Shown one piece after another: positions 1 through 11,869 of a stretch of 64,000 bases of DNA. The notes beneath the pieces are model-generated. The model worked only from the letters and a program-made list of their open reading frames with translations, had not been told where the DNA came from and did not search any database. Origin of the DNA: Temnothorax longispinosus (lineage: Eukaryota; Arthropoda; Insecta; Hymenoptera; Formicidae); the NCBI RefSeq assembly GCF_030848805.1, contig NW_027270100.1, positions 248,001 to 312,000 on the forward strand, written 5' to 3'. The stretch's first letter is position 1, and every line of letters starts with the position of its first letter. Made by a program: the position numbers and the translations under genes.

Positions 1-1551
1 CAAGAGTTTGTTCCGCCGGAAAAGATAGAAGTTTAGAGACAATTAAAAGCACTATAGAGGCAGAACTAAACAATCAAAGGTTGCATATTAGAAGAGAATA
101 TAAGCTGACGCAAAAATCTAACTTTGATCTTTGGATGGATTATTTAAAATCCGAATTAATGAATAACGATTTATTAGATGTAATAGATTCAAACATTGAA
201 AGTCCAGAAAATCTTTCCGAATTAAAAGTTGCTAAGAGAAAAAGTCTAGTTAGAGATATAATAATCAATCATTTAGATGAAAATTATTATAAAAGGATTT
301 TACATGAGAAAGATCCAAAAGAAATTTTGAAGAAATTAAGAGGATATAAAAAGAGTGAAGTAAACGTTACTCATGTATCGGTACGAGCTAGACTCTATCA
401 AATTAAAATGAGAAAAGACGAAAAAATAAGTGATTTTTGTGAACGCTTCGATTCAATAATTAGAGAAAATGAATCATGTGAAGATGCGGTACCCCTCGCA
501 GAACAAGAGATTAGATCTGCATTTTATCAGGCTGTGTCAATTAATGTACCAGAGCTGAGGAATGTAGATTTAATTAGAAGACAAACTAATCTTAAAGAAA
601 TGAACATATATATGAAATAAAGTCTTTTATGATGCAATTAGAAGCAGAGACTAAAAACGAGAATAGAGAAAAATTAGAGAAACCCGAAGTCAGGGTACAG
701 AGGGCTGCTGCAGAAGAGAACATGAAACAAGTGAAGTGCTACAGATGCAACCGAATGGGTCATATGGCGAAGGACTGTCCACTGATAGAATCTGGTGCCT
801 GGTTTTGTTACAACTGCCAGGAAGTTAGAGGCCACAAGGGTGACAGCTGTCCTAATGCCGGAGCCCAGGCGAACAAATTTAGAGGAAAAAGGTATACAAA
901 TAAAACCGTTAATAAAAATGTAAAGATAGAGTTATTAAATGCGCGAATATAAAAATGAGCTTGCAAACATTTCAATAGATGGTAAAGAAGATCTTTCGCT
1001 AATAACGAATGAAAAAGAAAAGAGAGTCATTAAATTAACAAATGTAATTTGCAGCAAAGGAAGTATCCAAAAATTTAAGAAAGTTGGCTGATGCAGGGTT
1101 CAGTATTTATTTAGATGATAAGGTGTTTAAAATTTACAATAAACTGACAAATAAAATAGTTTTTAAAGGAATTTACAGATGTAAAGCAGAAATTGTTCCA
1201 CATAGTGAGCTTCCTGAACAATCGCAAGCAAACATTCAGACCAATGAATTATCAATTTCGGAGGGAGAGTTAGATGAGAGGGATAATGTTGGCTCTGCGA
1301 TTGGGAGGGAGAATGAAGGAGAGCTCACAAATGTAAACGAAAACAAAAATATAGAACACAACAATGCTGAACTCGAGCAAGTCATTAAGTTGGAGGATAT
1401 ACAGACAATAGAGAATATAGAAGAAATGTGTGCTCAGTAATTGAAAAAGTAAAGAAACTAGAGAAAATAAATGAGGCGATGTTATGGCATGTTAGATTAG
1501 GTCATGCATCGTTAAACTATCTAAAACAATTACAAAAAGTAGAAAAGAGAT
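1..1551 (+). pseudogene. Copia gag-pol remnant (same family as Copia III), 5' end outside window
   Basis: Nearly the same sequence as 37130-38800 of Copia III. Open stretches encode the Gag core (81-620), the two zinc knuckles (629-952; CYRCNRMGHMAKDC, then CYNCQEVRGHKGDSC) and a pol fragment with the integrase HHCC start (1084-1616; HVRLGHASLNYL). It is broken by an extra TA near 608 (frameshift), a stop and a deletion of about 270 bp near 920 that removes the Gag tail and the protease DAGATDH motif. It keeps about 125 bp (980-1105) that Copia III has lost. Similarity stops abruptly at about 1551, where an AT-rich Harbinger-bearing block begins. Gag binds RNA and forms the particle; this copy cannot. 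Confidence 0.9.
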
Positions 1552-2356
1552 TCCTAGCTTTATTAGGTCCTATTTTTGACAATTCTTTAGCCACTTTTTT
1601 ATGTAAAATCCTTTAACGAGAAGAAAACCAAAAATCTTATCAATTTTTACAACTATACACAATTGTGTTTAACTTACATTATAAGGATTTAAATTACTTG
1701 TATTAACTATAATAATTATTAACTGTTCAAATAAAAACTTTTATTTTACGCTAAATATTTAAAACTAAAGGAAAAAAACAAAATCAGTAATTTTTGTTGC
1801 GCATTATTTTTAAAGATATTATTTTATTATTCAAAGACATTATAATATATACATAAGTATTTATTTTATTTTTAAAGCTACAAAAAATTACAGCTTTTTT
1901 AAATGTATCTCGTAATAATTGCTATAAATTATGGGTAACATTATATGTATATACAATGTTCTTTTAAGTCTTTGTACTTTATAATTATAAAGTATTTTTA
2001 TCAAAATAAAATAACCTTATTTTGCCGTTTGAAATAAGTTTTTGTAACATATCCAATAACATATAAAAAACATATTCTTAATAAGTTTTAACAAAAAACT
2101 TCGTTCTATCTTATACATAGAAAATTATACTTGCAAGTGTAACTTTTAATACTTTTAGAAATAAGAACATTATTAAGTAATAATACGACTGTGTAAAATT
2201 ATTAATTTTTAACTGATTATTTTGTATAACATTCATAGTTTTAACTATATACTGACATAAGAGGTTACATAAACACTACGTACACCAGTGTTACAGCGTT
2301 TATTATAATATCGTATGTCAGTAAATAAAAAATAGTAAGTATACGACAATAGTATG
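1552..2356. other. AT-rich non-coding flank of the Harbinger block
   Basis: No convincing ORF or RNA gene. The block opens with a short palindromic run (CCTAGCTTTATTAGG near 1552). It is probably the 3' side of the element carrying the minus-strand transposase, but I found no matching inverted end. Confidence 0.4.
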
Positions 2357-3943
2357 TTAAACAGGTGGGTTGATATTCAGACCTCTAAATGCTCTTTGAA
2401 ATTGCCATGGTGCTTGAGTATGGCCAGTACGTGATATAAAGTACACTTTTAAATAATTACGTAAGCCCAAAGAATAAGATCCAGCTCTGTTAGGTCCTAC
2501 TCTTGATAACTGTTTAAAATATTGTTCAGCCCTTATATTATGCCATCGATCTTCAAGACGTCTTTCCTCATGATCCTCTGAATGAAGCCATTCAGACCAA
2601 GAATATTGGTCACTGTTATTACCACTCATAGCAAAATTGTGCAAGCATACAAGTGCTTTACAAATCTTTTCTGCATTTTGTACTGAGCAACTAATTCTTC
2701 TATGTAGAATCCTCCAACGAGAAGTAAGAATACCAAAAGCGTTCTCTATACACAATCGTGCTCGACTTAATCGGTAATTAAATATTCGCTCTTCATTCGT
2801 TAACCTGTTTACCTTTTTTGGATAAGGACGCATTAGGTATGGTTTCAAAGGAAATGCTTCGTCAGCAACTATAATATAAGGAAATGGAATATCTCTTCCT
2901 GGTAAAGGTGTAGGTTCTGGTAAGTCTGCTGCATTGTTTTCTAAATCAGCAGCAAAGTTTGTCTTGCTCCATACACCACCATCACTTATGGATCTTAAAA
3001 GGAATTATATTTTTTGTTAAGCAGGACATCATACATATAATAGCTTTTTTAGATATAAATATATATAAATATAAATATACACACATATATATATAAGCTG
3101 TGTATGTATATATAAATAAAAGATATATTTACCAAATTGACCAATGTCAACCCAAGTGAATTTGTAATTGGCATCACACAAAGCCATAAGAACTATGCTA
3201 AAATATTTTTTATAGTTATAGAATTCCGATCCTGTGCATGGTGGTGCTTGTATTTCCATATGACGACCGTCAAGCGCTCCTATGCAATTTGGAAATTGCC
3301 ACTTAAGTAAGAACTCCTCACTTTTCTTCTTCCATTCCTCAGAATTCAAAATAGGCAAAACAATAGGTTGAAGAGCTAGCCATATAGCATGGCACACTTC
3401 TGGTAAAATTTTGTGTACTATTGATCTTTCCACACGATATTCTAGATGTTTAGTTACAACACTATCCCCTTGAGCAAGATATCTGCAAAAGAAAAAAAAC
3501 TATCAAGAGTGAATTAAAACAAGAGTAGTACTATCATTGATTTAATTTAACACTTACGTTAAAGTTATGACCAGTTTTATTTCAAGTGACAAAGGTTTTC
3601 GATTGCTGTACTTAGTAAGATATGGAGTTGTTAACTCCAGTAAAATTTTATACTGTTCTGGGCAAAGTCGCGTGTACATAAAAAATTCTTCGTGATCAGT
3701 TAATTTTATTTCGCGAAATAGGTTAGACACGAAACCTTGACGTTTCCTTCTATTGATTGGTCTCACCCACCAACGTCTGCTTTTGACTTTTTGTATCCGA
3801 TACGTTAATATTTGAAGTACAATGCTTTGATGCCAATATAACATAAAATGTATTATAAGGTTTAATTTCTGTAAATCCATTTTTGACACGCACGCAGGCA
3901 TATTTGAACGATTATGTACACTGTCTTGTTGGTGTTGTTGCAA
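2357..3943 (-). pseudogene. PIF/Harbinger-type DDE transposase, three exons, damaged
   Basis: Harbinger-type nuclease/transposase that would cut and paste its own DNA. Reading 3943 to 2357: exon 1 3943-3558 (GTAAGT donor), exon 2 3482-3133 (TTTTGCAG acceptor, GTAAAT donor), exon 3 about 2993-2357. The DDE residues are visible: D in IGALDGRHMEI (exon 2), D in VADEAFPLKPY and E in RARLCIENAFGIL (exon 3). The exon 1/2 junction joins in frame. The exon 2/3 junction is one nucleotide out of frame at the only AG available, so the copy is probably dead. No Myb-like ORF1 partner was found nearby, and terminal repeats were not identified. It is only distantly related to the two Harbingers at 18649-22809 and 27742-33484. 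Confidence 0.85.
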
Positions 3944-4737
3944 TCAATGCAGGATTGTCGAATCTAGAAAGTATACGCATCATCATTATAGTTATATACT
4001 ATACGTGGATTAAAATTACATATAAATCTAACATATACAATCATACCTGATAAATATAGGTAACTTTGAGCCCATTATAAGTAATCGTAGGATAAGCAGG
4101 CTAACTGTAACAAGTGTGAGAGCAGTCAAACCTTTTGTACACTCGCCTGACCATGCAGGTTAAATTTTATTGCCACCAAAAGCTGACTTTAGTGCTAAGA
4201 AAATATCCCACGCCCTAACCTAAATAAAATTACAACCATTAGCATAATCTTATCATATAGAACACGTTCCACAGAATGAATGTAGTACATTGAATGAGTT
4301 TTACCTTCTGTACAATAAAATTTTCATACACCCTGTAGATCTTTTGCTTTTGGAACATTTAGTACATGTGATTAAAGCTGTCAGGTAAAATAAGGAGGAC
4401 AAAGTTTCTACCCTACCAACTACACCTGTGACACGTGCAGCCGTATTTACCAATGACAATTATTTGTGATAATAATTAAAAAGTCTCTATTTTTGTTACA
4501 TACTGCTTCTGTGTGTATAGAATGCACAGCAAAAAATAAAGATTACACAAAACTTGCTGCTTCTGGCAGAAACATCAAACAGATCCTGTAAGCACACTTT
4601 TGTGGCAGACTCCATATTCTCTTTCTCCATTGGTCCATCTTATGGTTATGTCTTACTGCCATTGTAGACAGTATGGTTTCAAGACTAAAATTTTTGTGAC
4701 CTACGACTAAATATTACAGCCTTACAACCTTACTGCT
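3944..4737. other. No gene seen; AT-rich flank between Harbinger remnant and Helitron
   Basis: Only short random ORFs. Composition changes abruptly near 4737, from AT-rich to A/C/G-rich with frequent ACG and CGA, where recognisable Helitron Rep protein begins. Confidence 0.4.
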
Positions 4738-6275
4738 ACGGTCATTGTAGACGATGCTTAAGAGCAGAACTATCGTCAGGCGTACGGGATCACTTAGATA
4801 CGCGAGAACAAACGGAAGGACGTAAAGCTGGTATACCAGTACGCGTACCATCATCCGTTCGGGGAAGTCTAAAAACGATGCAAGAAAGATATCAAGCGGC
4901 ACGGTCTCGGTCTCTCAAAGAAAGTTTGAGAAACCAGACCGCTTTTTAACAGTGACCGGCACGCCACAGTCTCCGTCACGTAAGGAAACGTTTGTGGGCG
5001 GTCAAGTAAATGCGCGTCCAGCGTTAGCAGCAAAAATCTTTAACTTGGATGTAAAAGAACTGCCGGAGAGATCTACGGCAAAAGGAACGTTTCGGAAAAC
5101 ACCGAGCTTATGTAGGTGTACGTGAGTTCCAAAAAAGAGGCGTACTACCGTCGCCGTTACTTGCACGGTTAGGTGCGGAAAAAAAGCCAAGGCCGGAAAA
5201 ACGTCGAGATAAGATGGTATGGACTGAAATCCCTGCGGAAGAAAGGTCGCCAGAGCTTACGGTACGGGTTTTAAGGCCGCGGTGTCACGGATCATGTAGC
5301 GACAGATCGAGAAGATATCCTTATCGAGGGAAAGATGGAAAGTGTACAAAAGGCTATCCAAAAAACGTTAGAGAGGAAACAGAAGCAACGGAGACGGGCG
5401 ATCTCCGGTATCAAAGAAGGACGCGAGGGAAAAAATACAGAGTAAGAGGAAAAGAACGTACGACGCGCGGAGTAGTGCCCTCGTCGCCATATTTGTTACG
5501 GAACAATGCGCGGCACCGGACGTTGGAAATATGTTCCGCAGTAAAGAGTGTTGACGACTTCGACAAGTACATTCACAAAGGATTTGCGTGTGCTGCACGT
5601 AAGGTGCAAACAAGAGACGGAACGAGACTACGTAAAATAGATAAGGTAAATGCCGTCATGGATGCAAGCGATGTTGGCACACCAGAAGCACGGTGGAGAC
5701 TGAACGGACATGAACGGTTTATGAAGTCTCCGACAGTACGAAGACTGGCAGTTCCGTTGCCTACGCGTCAACGGATATATTTCAAAGAGGGAACGGAAGA
5801 GCAAGCAGCACAAAGTGCGCAAAAAAGGGACACTACACTTACTGCATGGTTTAACGTGACGCAAGATGATGAAAGAACGAGACCGTTCGTCGACGCAGAG
5901 CGTGCGTCACACATGGTGTATGAAAAGAAAAAAGCAAACAGGAAACTACGTCAAAAAGGAACAGAAAAGATCCGTTCCAGATTCGATACAGTAAGCATAA
6001 AAGATACGGAAAGATATTATCTACGCGTACTTCTTCTACATATTAAGGGAACTAAATGTTACGAGACGTTGAGAACTGTCAACGGAGTTCTTTCGGAGAC
6101 GTTCAAGGCGGCGACAAAAACAAGGACGTTGCGAAACGCAGATGATCACGGGGGCAAAACGCTAGAAGAAGTGAAAGAAAGTCAACGGCCTGCACAACGT
6201 AGAGAGCTCGTTGCTTATATTTGCATGTCACTGCAGAACACCTACAGATGTACCAACACTTTGGACGAAACATAA
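4738..6275 (+). pseudogene. Helitron Rep region
   Basis: Rep nicks one strand to start rolling-circle transposition. Three frames carry successive parts: 4738-4950 (RVPSSVRGSLKTMQERYQAA), about 4930-5115 (PDRFLTVTGTPQSP; LAAKIFNLDVKELPE) and from about 5125 a frame running into a 353-codon open stretch 5214-6275 (EFQKRG; WTEIPAEERSPEL; DGKCTKGYPKNVREETEAT; ICSAVKSVDDFDKYIHKG; RDTTLTAWFNVTQDD; LLLHIKGTKCYETLRTVNG). The two-histidine motif after EFQKRG is lost (it reads LPSPLL) and the catalytic-tyrosine helix keeps KYIHKG. At least two frameshifts separate the first three parts. Confidence 0.85.
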
Positions 6276-6338
6276 AGACGCCCGGCGTGAAGATTATGTA
6301 CACAGAACGCGAGATACGTCAGAAAATATAGCTTAGAC

Positions 6339-7794
6339 GTGTATCGCGGAACGACGGGAACTAGCTGTGTAAACTTCAACGTGCCAAAACCCAAGCCAGT
6401 GAAATGTACTAAACGAGACGCGGCGTTAGATGAGGAAAGAAGTAGAGGAGAAGATTTTGTGTTGACCGTAACGGCAGAGCAAAAGCACGTGTACGCGTTA
6501 GTACGGCGAGTACGTGAAAATGAAACGGAAGTCAAAAGGTTATTTTTTATAGACGGCGTTGCAGGAAGTGAAAAAACAGGCCAAGCAGCAACACTTTTAA
6601 AGGGAGGAAGAACATATCGTAGTCTGTTGAAACTAACACGACCACGAGATGAAACATCGAACGCAACGGTCAGAGGAAACACGCAGAAAGCAAGAGACGT
6701 ACGCTTTGCGAACGTACGACGCGGGGCGGAAGTAAGCCGGACTGTAGAACAAGCTCTAACAGCAGTCGCGAACGTCATAAGAACGTTGATGAGGACGACA
6801 AAACCATTTGGAGCAAAAGTACGTCTTTTTGCAAGAGACTTGAGACAAACGTTACCTGTAGTGGCTCATGCAAAACAGAACAGCTCGACGTGAGTCAACT
6901 GTAAAACACACGCTACGATGGAAGAAAGTACGTCAACGTAAACTTAAGGAAACGATGAGAACAGGGGAGGAAAGAGACGTTGCAACGTGGCTACGGGACG
7001 TAGGAAAGGGTACGTTGACGACGACAGCGGGACTACAACAAGATACACGAGAACGTCCAGACGACGTTTTATGTAAAGACGCACTACGTACAGAGATTTT
7101 TGGAAAAAAACGAACTATGGAAAAAATAATGGAAACGCCAGCGAGAGCGCGCCTTTGTTCAAAAACGAAGGACACGTTTAAACGTACGGACAACATTTTA
7201 GGTTTACGGGAAGGAGAAGAAAAAGACGATTTTGCCCGTGACTCTCGTAAGAGTGAAGAAGAACATGAACCGTTAACGTTTCCAACGGAGTTTTTAAATA
7301 GTGTGACACCAAGTGGACGGCCACGTCCGCGCGTAAAATTAAAAGTGAGTACCATACGAATACTTTTAAGGACGATAACGTCAAAGAAAGGCGTCGGCAC
7401 GAGAACAAACGTGCGTGTAAGAGAACTGAAACAAAACCTGCGTTCGGCGGAGGTTCGGACAGGGCCAGCGAGAGGAGAACGTGTCGTTCTACCAAGACGA
7501 GCGTTCCGACCAAGTGCGCGTGAACTACCCGTTAAGCTTAAAAGGCGACACGTTCCACGAGGTTTAGCCGTTGCACGGACACGAACGAAAGTCCGAGGAC
7601 AAACATTAAAAAAAGTAGGACGATATCTACAAACGACAGTCGTTGCACATGGACAACTCTCAGCAGCATTTCCTAGAGCACGAAAAAAAGGAAGTATGAA
7701 AATAAAACGAGAAGAAACTAACAAACAAGAACCGTTACGTGAAGGAAAAATGACATTTTTTATTAAAAATATGGTATCGCGAGAACGTTTGTAA
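6339..7794 (+). pseudogene. Helitron Pif1-like helicase region
   Basis: SF1B helicase that unwinds the transposed strand. Two overlapping open frames (6339-6893 and 6868-7794) carry it. Residues 73-80 of the first give the Walker A position as GVAGSEKT, with E where the invariant G should be. FARDLRQTLPVVAHA marks the following DxRQxLPV motif. The second frame carries VKLKV, VRELKQNL, AEVRTGPARGERVVLPR, LPVKLKRRHVP, RGQTLKKVGRYL and HGQLSAAFPRARKK, the C-terminal helicase block in the right order. Catalytic positions are altered but the frame stays open for 308 codons, which is odd for neutral decay. Confidence 0.85.
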
Positions 7795-8162
7795 CGTATA
7801 GAAAAAAAAGAGAGCTACGACGGGAGGGTAACTATACACCGCATACCAAGGGGGGGGCTGGGGGAGGTTTTTAGCCGGTGCAAGTCCGGCCGAACCTTAG
7901 GGACCGACCTTAAGATCGGCCGTAGGCTGTTTCCTCCTTTAACGAGAAACAAAAAAAAAATCTACGATCTGAAACGTGACGAAACATAGAAAATACACAA
8001 ACGTGAAAACCGCGTTTAACGGTCTTAAACGTTTTCGAGAACGACGAAGTCGTACGGAACAACCGTTCTTTACGACGACGACTCCGTTTTGAATATTTTA
8101 CTGACGAACGGAAATAGTTTAAAGAAAAACGACTCCCGGACGAAGCCCGGGACATCCGCTAG
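7795..8162 (+). other. Helitron 3' untranslated tail with terminal hairpin and CTAG end
   Basis: A six-bp stem TCCCGG (8134-8139) / CCGGGA (8147-8152) with a seven-nt loop is followed six nt later by CTAG (8159-8162) and then T. This is the Helitron 3' layout (hairpin, CTRR, insertion before T). Upstream at 7870-7935 are GC-rich near-palindromes around CCGACCTTAAGATCGG. The downstream (TA)n tract would be the host target. Confidence 0.65.
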
Positions 8163-8190
8163 TATATATATATATATATATATATATATA
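8163..8190. repeat. (TA)n microsatellite
   Basis: Fourteen TA units directly after the Helitron CTAG end. Tyr-Ile runs in translated frames here are artefacts. Confidence 0.95.
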
Positions 8191-8406
8191 CGACGAAAAA
8201 CGACGTGAAAAGACACGGAAAGACGAAAAACGAACATAAACGCGACGTGTATGTAGACGACGTTTACGGTTCGCACGAAAATCTATCGTTACGGTAACGT
8301 TACCATAGCGTTTACAGTTTTGAAAAAAAAACAACGAAAACGTCGCGCGCGATATACCACGCGCACGCAATGCGCCGCGATATTTTTTTTTAACGGAACG
8401 ACTTAC

Positions 8407-8968
8407 CGGACCGACGAGTATAGTTGTCTTGTTCGAAGAAAAGTCTATCGGTGGAACTTTAAAGTTTCTCATCTCATACAGAGAGGCATCCTTTTCAGCA
8501 AAATGTTCGCTAAAGTATGCCGATAACTTTGGCCGATTTTGGATAAAATAATCGATATCCGTTATCTCGATGCTTTCCATAGCCACGAGGTTTTGACTCG
8601 CATCGCAACGCGGCGTGCAACATGTCGTTAGTTTCCGACTTTTTCATTCTTAAAAAGTTCGGCGCCACGCCCTTACTATATGTCGTTGCTCGCGCTCCTT
8701 GCTTGTCACTGGCCGTACAAAAGGCAAACATTTCTTTTGGATTTTCAGTGATTTTTATATTTGTTCCTTCCGGTAGCGAGTCTTGTAGAACCGACAAACG
8801 CCGTTGGTTAGAAAACCCGAACATTATACGAGTGTGTGTGGATCCGTCGCCAACGCGTTCTTTTCGAGCGCGAATCCACATTGCCTGTTCTTCATAGACA
8901 GTTCGTTTTCTTTGTCTCTCTTCGCCGGTTCCACTTAAGAACGTGTCAAAAACACGCGAGCGCGCCAT
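8407..8968 (-). pseudogene. Rep-like ORF of a circular ssDNA (CRESS-type) replicon, frameshifted
   Basis: Reads 8968 to 8407. The ORF starts at an ATG (MARSRVFDTFL) and stays open to about 8519. The continuation is in another frame (about 8640 to 8407), so there is one frameshift near 8580-8640. Features resembling CRESS Rep, in order: a threonine-histidine stretch followed by FSNQRRLSVLQ; an acidic/aromatic block ending MFAFCTASDK (Rep motif III position); then TTILVGP, the beta strand leading into a P-loop, after which the P-loop itself is not intact. A GTAAGT splice-donor-like site sits at 8406-8401. The family call rests on motif order only. It could instead belong to the neighbouring Helitron or an unknown element. 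If viral, it is an old inactive genomic copy. Confidence 0.4.
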
Positions 8969-8972
8969 TTTT

Positions 8973-9254
8973 ACGTACACGAACGTTTCTTGCGTACAGA
9001 AAACGTACGGAGCACGGTACTGTTAACGGAGTACTACGCACACGAACGTTCACCTGTGTCACACCGACGTACACGAACGTTTTGTACGTACAGAAAACGT
9101 ACAGAGCACGGTACTGTCGACGAAGCACTAGGCACACGAACGTTCACCTGTGTCACATCGACGTACACGAACGTTTCTTGCGTACAGAAAACGTACGGAG
9201 CACAGTACTGTCGACGGAGCACTACGCACACGAACGTTCACCTGTGTCACACCG
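8973..9254. repeat. Three tandem 94-bp units (8973-9066, 9067-9160, 9161-9254)
   Basis: Every unit is exactly 94 bp with only a few substitutions. Each contains CACGAACGTT twice (six copies in all) plus two GTAC-rich segments. The array ends five bases upstream of the Rep-like start codon at 8968, the place where iterons or a promoter would sit. Confidence 0.95.
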
Positions 9255-10185
9255 ACGGGGCCCGTCGTTGTCGCGCAGACGCTCGAACATGGGTGGCGTG
9301 GAGCGAGAGGCCGCGCACACGCGACCGCGTTAGATGGACCCCCTTAAGGGGGTGCGTTTTTGCTCGACGTTCGCGCCGTCCAAACAACAGTGCGGTCGCG
9401 TCCCCAGTAAAACAGGAACGTGGACGCCACGTTTTTTTCCGGTGGACCAGCGACGTAGACGTCACGTAGACACGCGAGTGGCGTATCCGCTTAAAAACGG
9501 TAGTCGGATTCACGTGGCGGAGATCCGCGCGTGGACGTTACGTGAAAGTTTCACGTCTTAATATTTTGGCGAGTACTTTAAAAGTACTGGGCAGTACTGG
9601 CGTACTGGTAGTACGTTCGTACACAGAGAACTACTGCGGCATAGTATTGACGTATACTCATCCAAAAAAAACCTCTTACGACTAGAGGACACTGCGGTCC
9701 GCGCGTCACCCGGCATAAAAAAATTATTTTTATCGAACGTTTCGTACTATTTTCGAACTAACGTTGTTTTTTAAGATGCAGTCTCGGCGTATAAATATTT
9801 TCTCGTATTTAAAAACACATCGAAAAACACACTTACCTTGATGGGCGTTGAACTTGGGACCTCTGGATCGTGAACCAACTGCCTTACGTGGTAGACTACT
9901 TCTTACGTTGATGTAAGTGTTATATATAGTCTACATATGTTCGAACTAGCGCAATAATATACGTTTTCAAAACGCATCTTAAGAAACAACGTCACGTTAA
10001 AAACTGCGTATTATTATAATACGTAACTTTTGTATTTTTACGACATAGTACACGTCTTCACGTTTAAACGGTCTCACTATCATTTTCCGTACGTATTCCG
10101 TCGAACGTTTTCGTTAGCTCGCGTACGTGCGCGTGACAACATCACGGTCTCCTGAGCGTGCGAACGTATCTGTCAGTAGAACAGT
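9255..10185. other. No gene seen; CpG- and palindrome-rich stretch with a tRNA-like segment
   Basis: Small palindromes: ACGTGAAAGTTTCACGT (about 9540), AGTACTTTAAAAGTACT (about 9570) and CGTATTATTATAATACG (about 10005). On the minus strand around 9900-9840, AGGCAGTTGG and AGTTCAACGCC are spaced like polymerase III A and B boxes, so a tRNA-derived fragment or SINE piece is possible. I could not fold a complete tRNA. Confidence 0.35.
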
Positions 10186-10685
10186 NNNNNNNNNNNNNNN
10201 NNNNNNNNNNNNNNNNNNNNNNNNNNNNNNNNNNNNNNNNNNNNNNNNNNNNNNNNNNNNNNNNNNNNNNNNNNNNNNNNNNNNNNNNNNNNNNNNNNNN
10301 NNNNNNNNNNNNNNNNNNNNNNNNNNNNNNNNNNNNNNNNNNNNNNNNNNNNNNNNNNNNNNNNNNNNNNNNNNNNNNNNNNNNNNNNNNNNNNNNNNNN
10401 NNNNNNNNNNNNNNNNNNNNNNNNNNNNNNNNNNNNNNNNNNNNNNNNNNNNNNNNNNNNNNNNNNNNNNNNNNNNNNNNNNNNNNNNNNNNNNNNNNNN
10501 NNNNNNNNNNNNNNNNNNNNNNNNNNNNNNNNNNNNNNNNNNNNNNNNNNNNNNNNNNNNNNNNNNNNNNNNNNNNNNNNNNNNNNNNNNNNNNNNNNNN
10601 NNNNNNNNNNNNNNNNNNNNNNNNNNNNNNNNNNNNNNNNNNNNNNNNNNNNNNNNNNNNNNNNNNNNNNNNNNNNNNNNNNNNN
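10186..10685. other. Assembly gap of exactly 500 N
   Basis: 500 N, a conventional placeholder length, so the true distance is unknown. It is bordered on the right by (TA)n from 10686. All frames running through it are meaningless. Confidence 1.
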
Positions 10686-10721
<36 letters not shown>

Positions 10722-11869
10722 ATTTAATTTCATTGATTTCCGTACTAATGAGAATGCTGACCACTCCTACCTGCATGATACATTATTAACATGATATTAG
10801 AATCATTATTACCACTGCTAAAATCACTTTTATCAATATTATTATTAACAAAATATATATATATACTTACTAAAATTAATATAAATCTCAAGCGTCAAAC
10901 GCTGAAGCGCCACTCACGAACCTGAGAAAGATAGAATTGTACATGCGTAGCATAAGGAACGCGAATCCGAGCGAGATGCGAATATTGTACGATCTGAAAG
11001 AGAGAAAGAGAGAGTCAGATATACTATAGTAACTGTTAGACGAAGAGAGCAATATCTTTTATACTTTAGGCATGCTAATAATGACTTTAATTGTACTATT
11101 GAATTATTCTATTATATGTAAAGTATGTCTGAAGAAACTTAAATAATATTCAACATATATTTTCACATTTTAAAATTTCAAATATTAAAGATTTCTTATT
11201 TTTCTTTATAATAAAAGTCATATTGAAATTTCATAATGAAAGAAAGTATCGCTCTCAATACAAATCGCTGTTAGACTAGAGAATAAAAATAGAATTCAGA
11301 CGAGTCACCTGTATGACTCATTCGAGTGAATCTAGTCTTTGCATAGACCATATATGGACATGTCGAAGCAGAGCGCAACGCATGACCATATAAGGTAATG
11401 AATTTCAAGATACCACCCTATGACTCATTGCTGGCAAGCGAGCCACACCACTAGAAGTAGACTCACATCCGCTAGACAACGCCTTATGACTCATTGTAAC
11501 GAGGTGCGGTCACCTCCCACTACCGTTTCCAAAATTGTATAAAAGCGGAATCTTTCACCCTCTCGACGGAGAGTGTGGAACGAGCCAGGAAAGGTCACAT
11601 ATCTCATACTTGTTCCATCCTCCCACATAAACCACTTGTATCGTAAAAGTTCTACAATAAATATCATACCTTTTTATATCAAAAGAAAGATAAAGATTAT
11701 TGGAGATTATTGAATAACCTACCTTCGACGGATCCAAGGAGCCATAATCTACATCACCGACCAACAGCTAATTATCCTGGGGTTTTACCTCCTTAACTGC
11801 AAGAAAAGAACCCATCAACGGAGACGTTCTGCCGGATCGAAGCCACCTCGCATCACCCAGGACGTCACA
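10686..11869 (+). repeat. Long LTR-like repeat, copy A (right part)
   Basis: Same family as copy C (24497-27580), sense orientation, left part lost in the gap. It keeps the TGACTCA boxes, the TATA box (about 11538) and AATAAA, and ends in GACGTCACA at 11869. It joins directly to inverted copy B with no target duplication. A (TA)n expansion occupies the position of a short TA run in other copies. Confidence 0.85.

Larger units (their letters stand above)
4738..8162 (+). mobile_element. Helitron remnant (5' truncated, 3' end preserved)
   Basis: A rolling-circle transposon read left to right: Rep (HUH) domain, then Pif1-like helicase, then a 3' hairpin followed by CTAG and T. Translated segments follow Helitron RepHel order with no gap of unrelated sequence. 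The 5' end is cut inside Rep at about 4738, where it abuts AT-rich DNA. The coding strand is T-poor and A-rich (7021-7080: 9 T against 23 A by hand count), unlike all other elements here. Confidence 0.85.

Noticed and set aside
6242..7724. Long minus-strand ORFs at 6242-6778 and 6933-7724
   Set aside because: Shadows of the Helitron helicase frames; low T on the plus strand removes minus-strand stops.
8973..9469. Repetitive Arg/Thr-rich ORFs in several frames over the 94-bp repeats
   Set aside because: Open in multiple frames on both strands because the repeat lacks stops; 94 is not a multiple of three, so no consistent protein repeat results.
9630..9645. TAGTATTGAC as a possible CRESS origin nonanucleotide
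   Set aside because: Not an exact match and no convincing stem around it.
9838..9900. Functional tRNA gene on the minus strand
   Set aside because: Box-like sequences are present but no full cloverleaf could be formed; left as a tRNA-like fragment only.
10114..10789. Several long ORFs across 10114-10789
   Set aside because: They consist of the 500-N gap plus (TA)n; there is no coding evidence.
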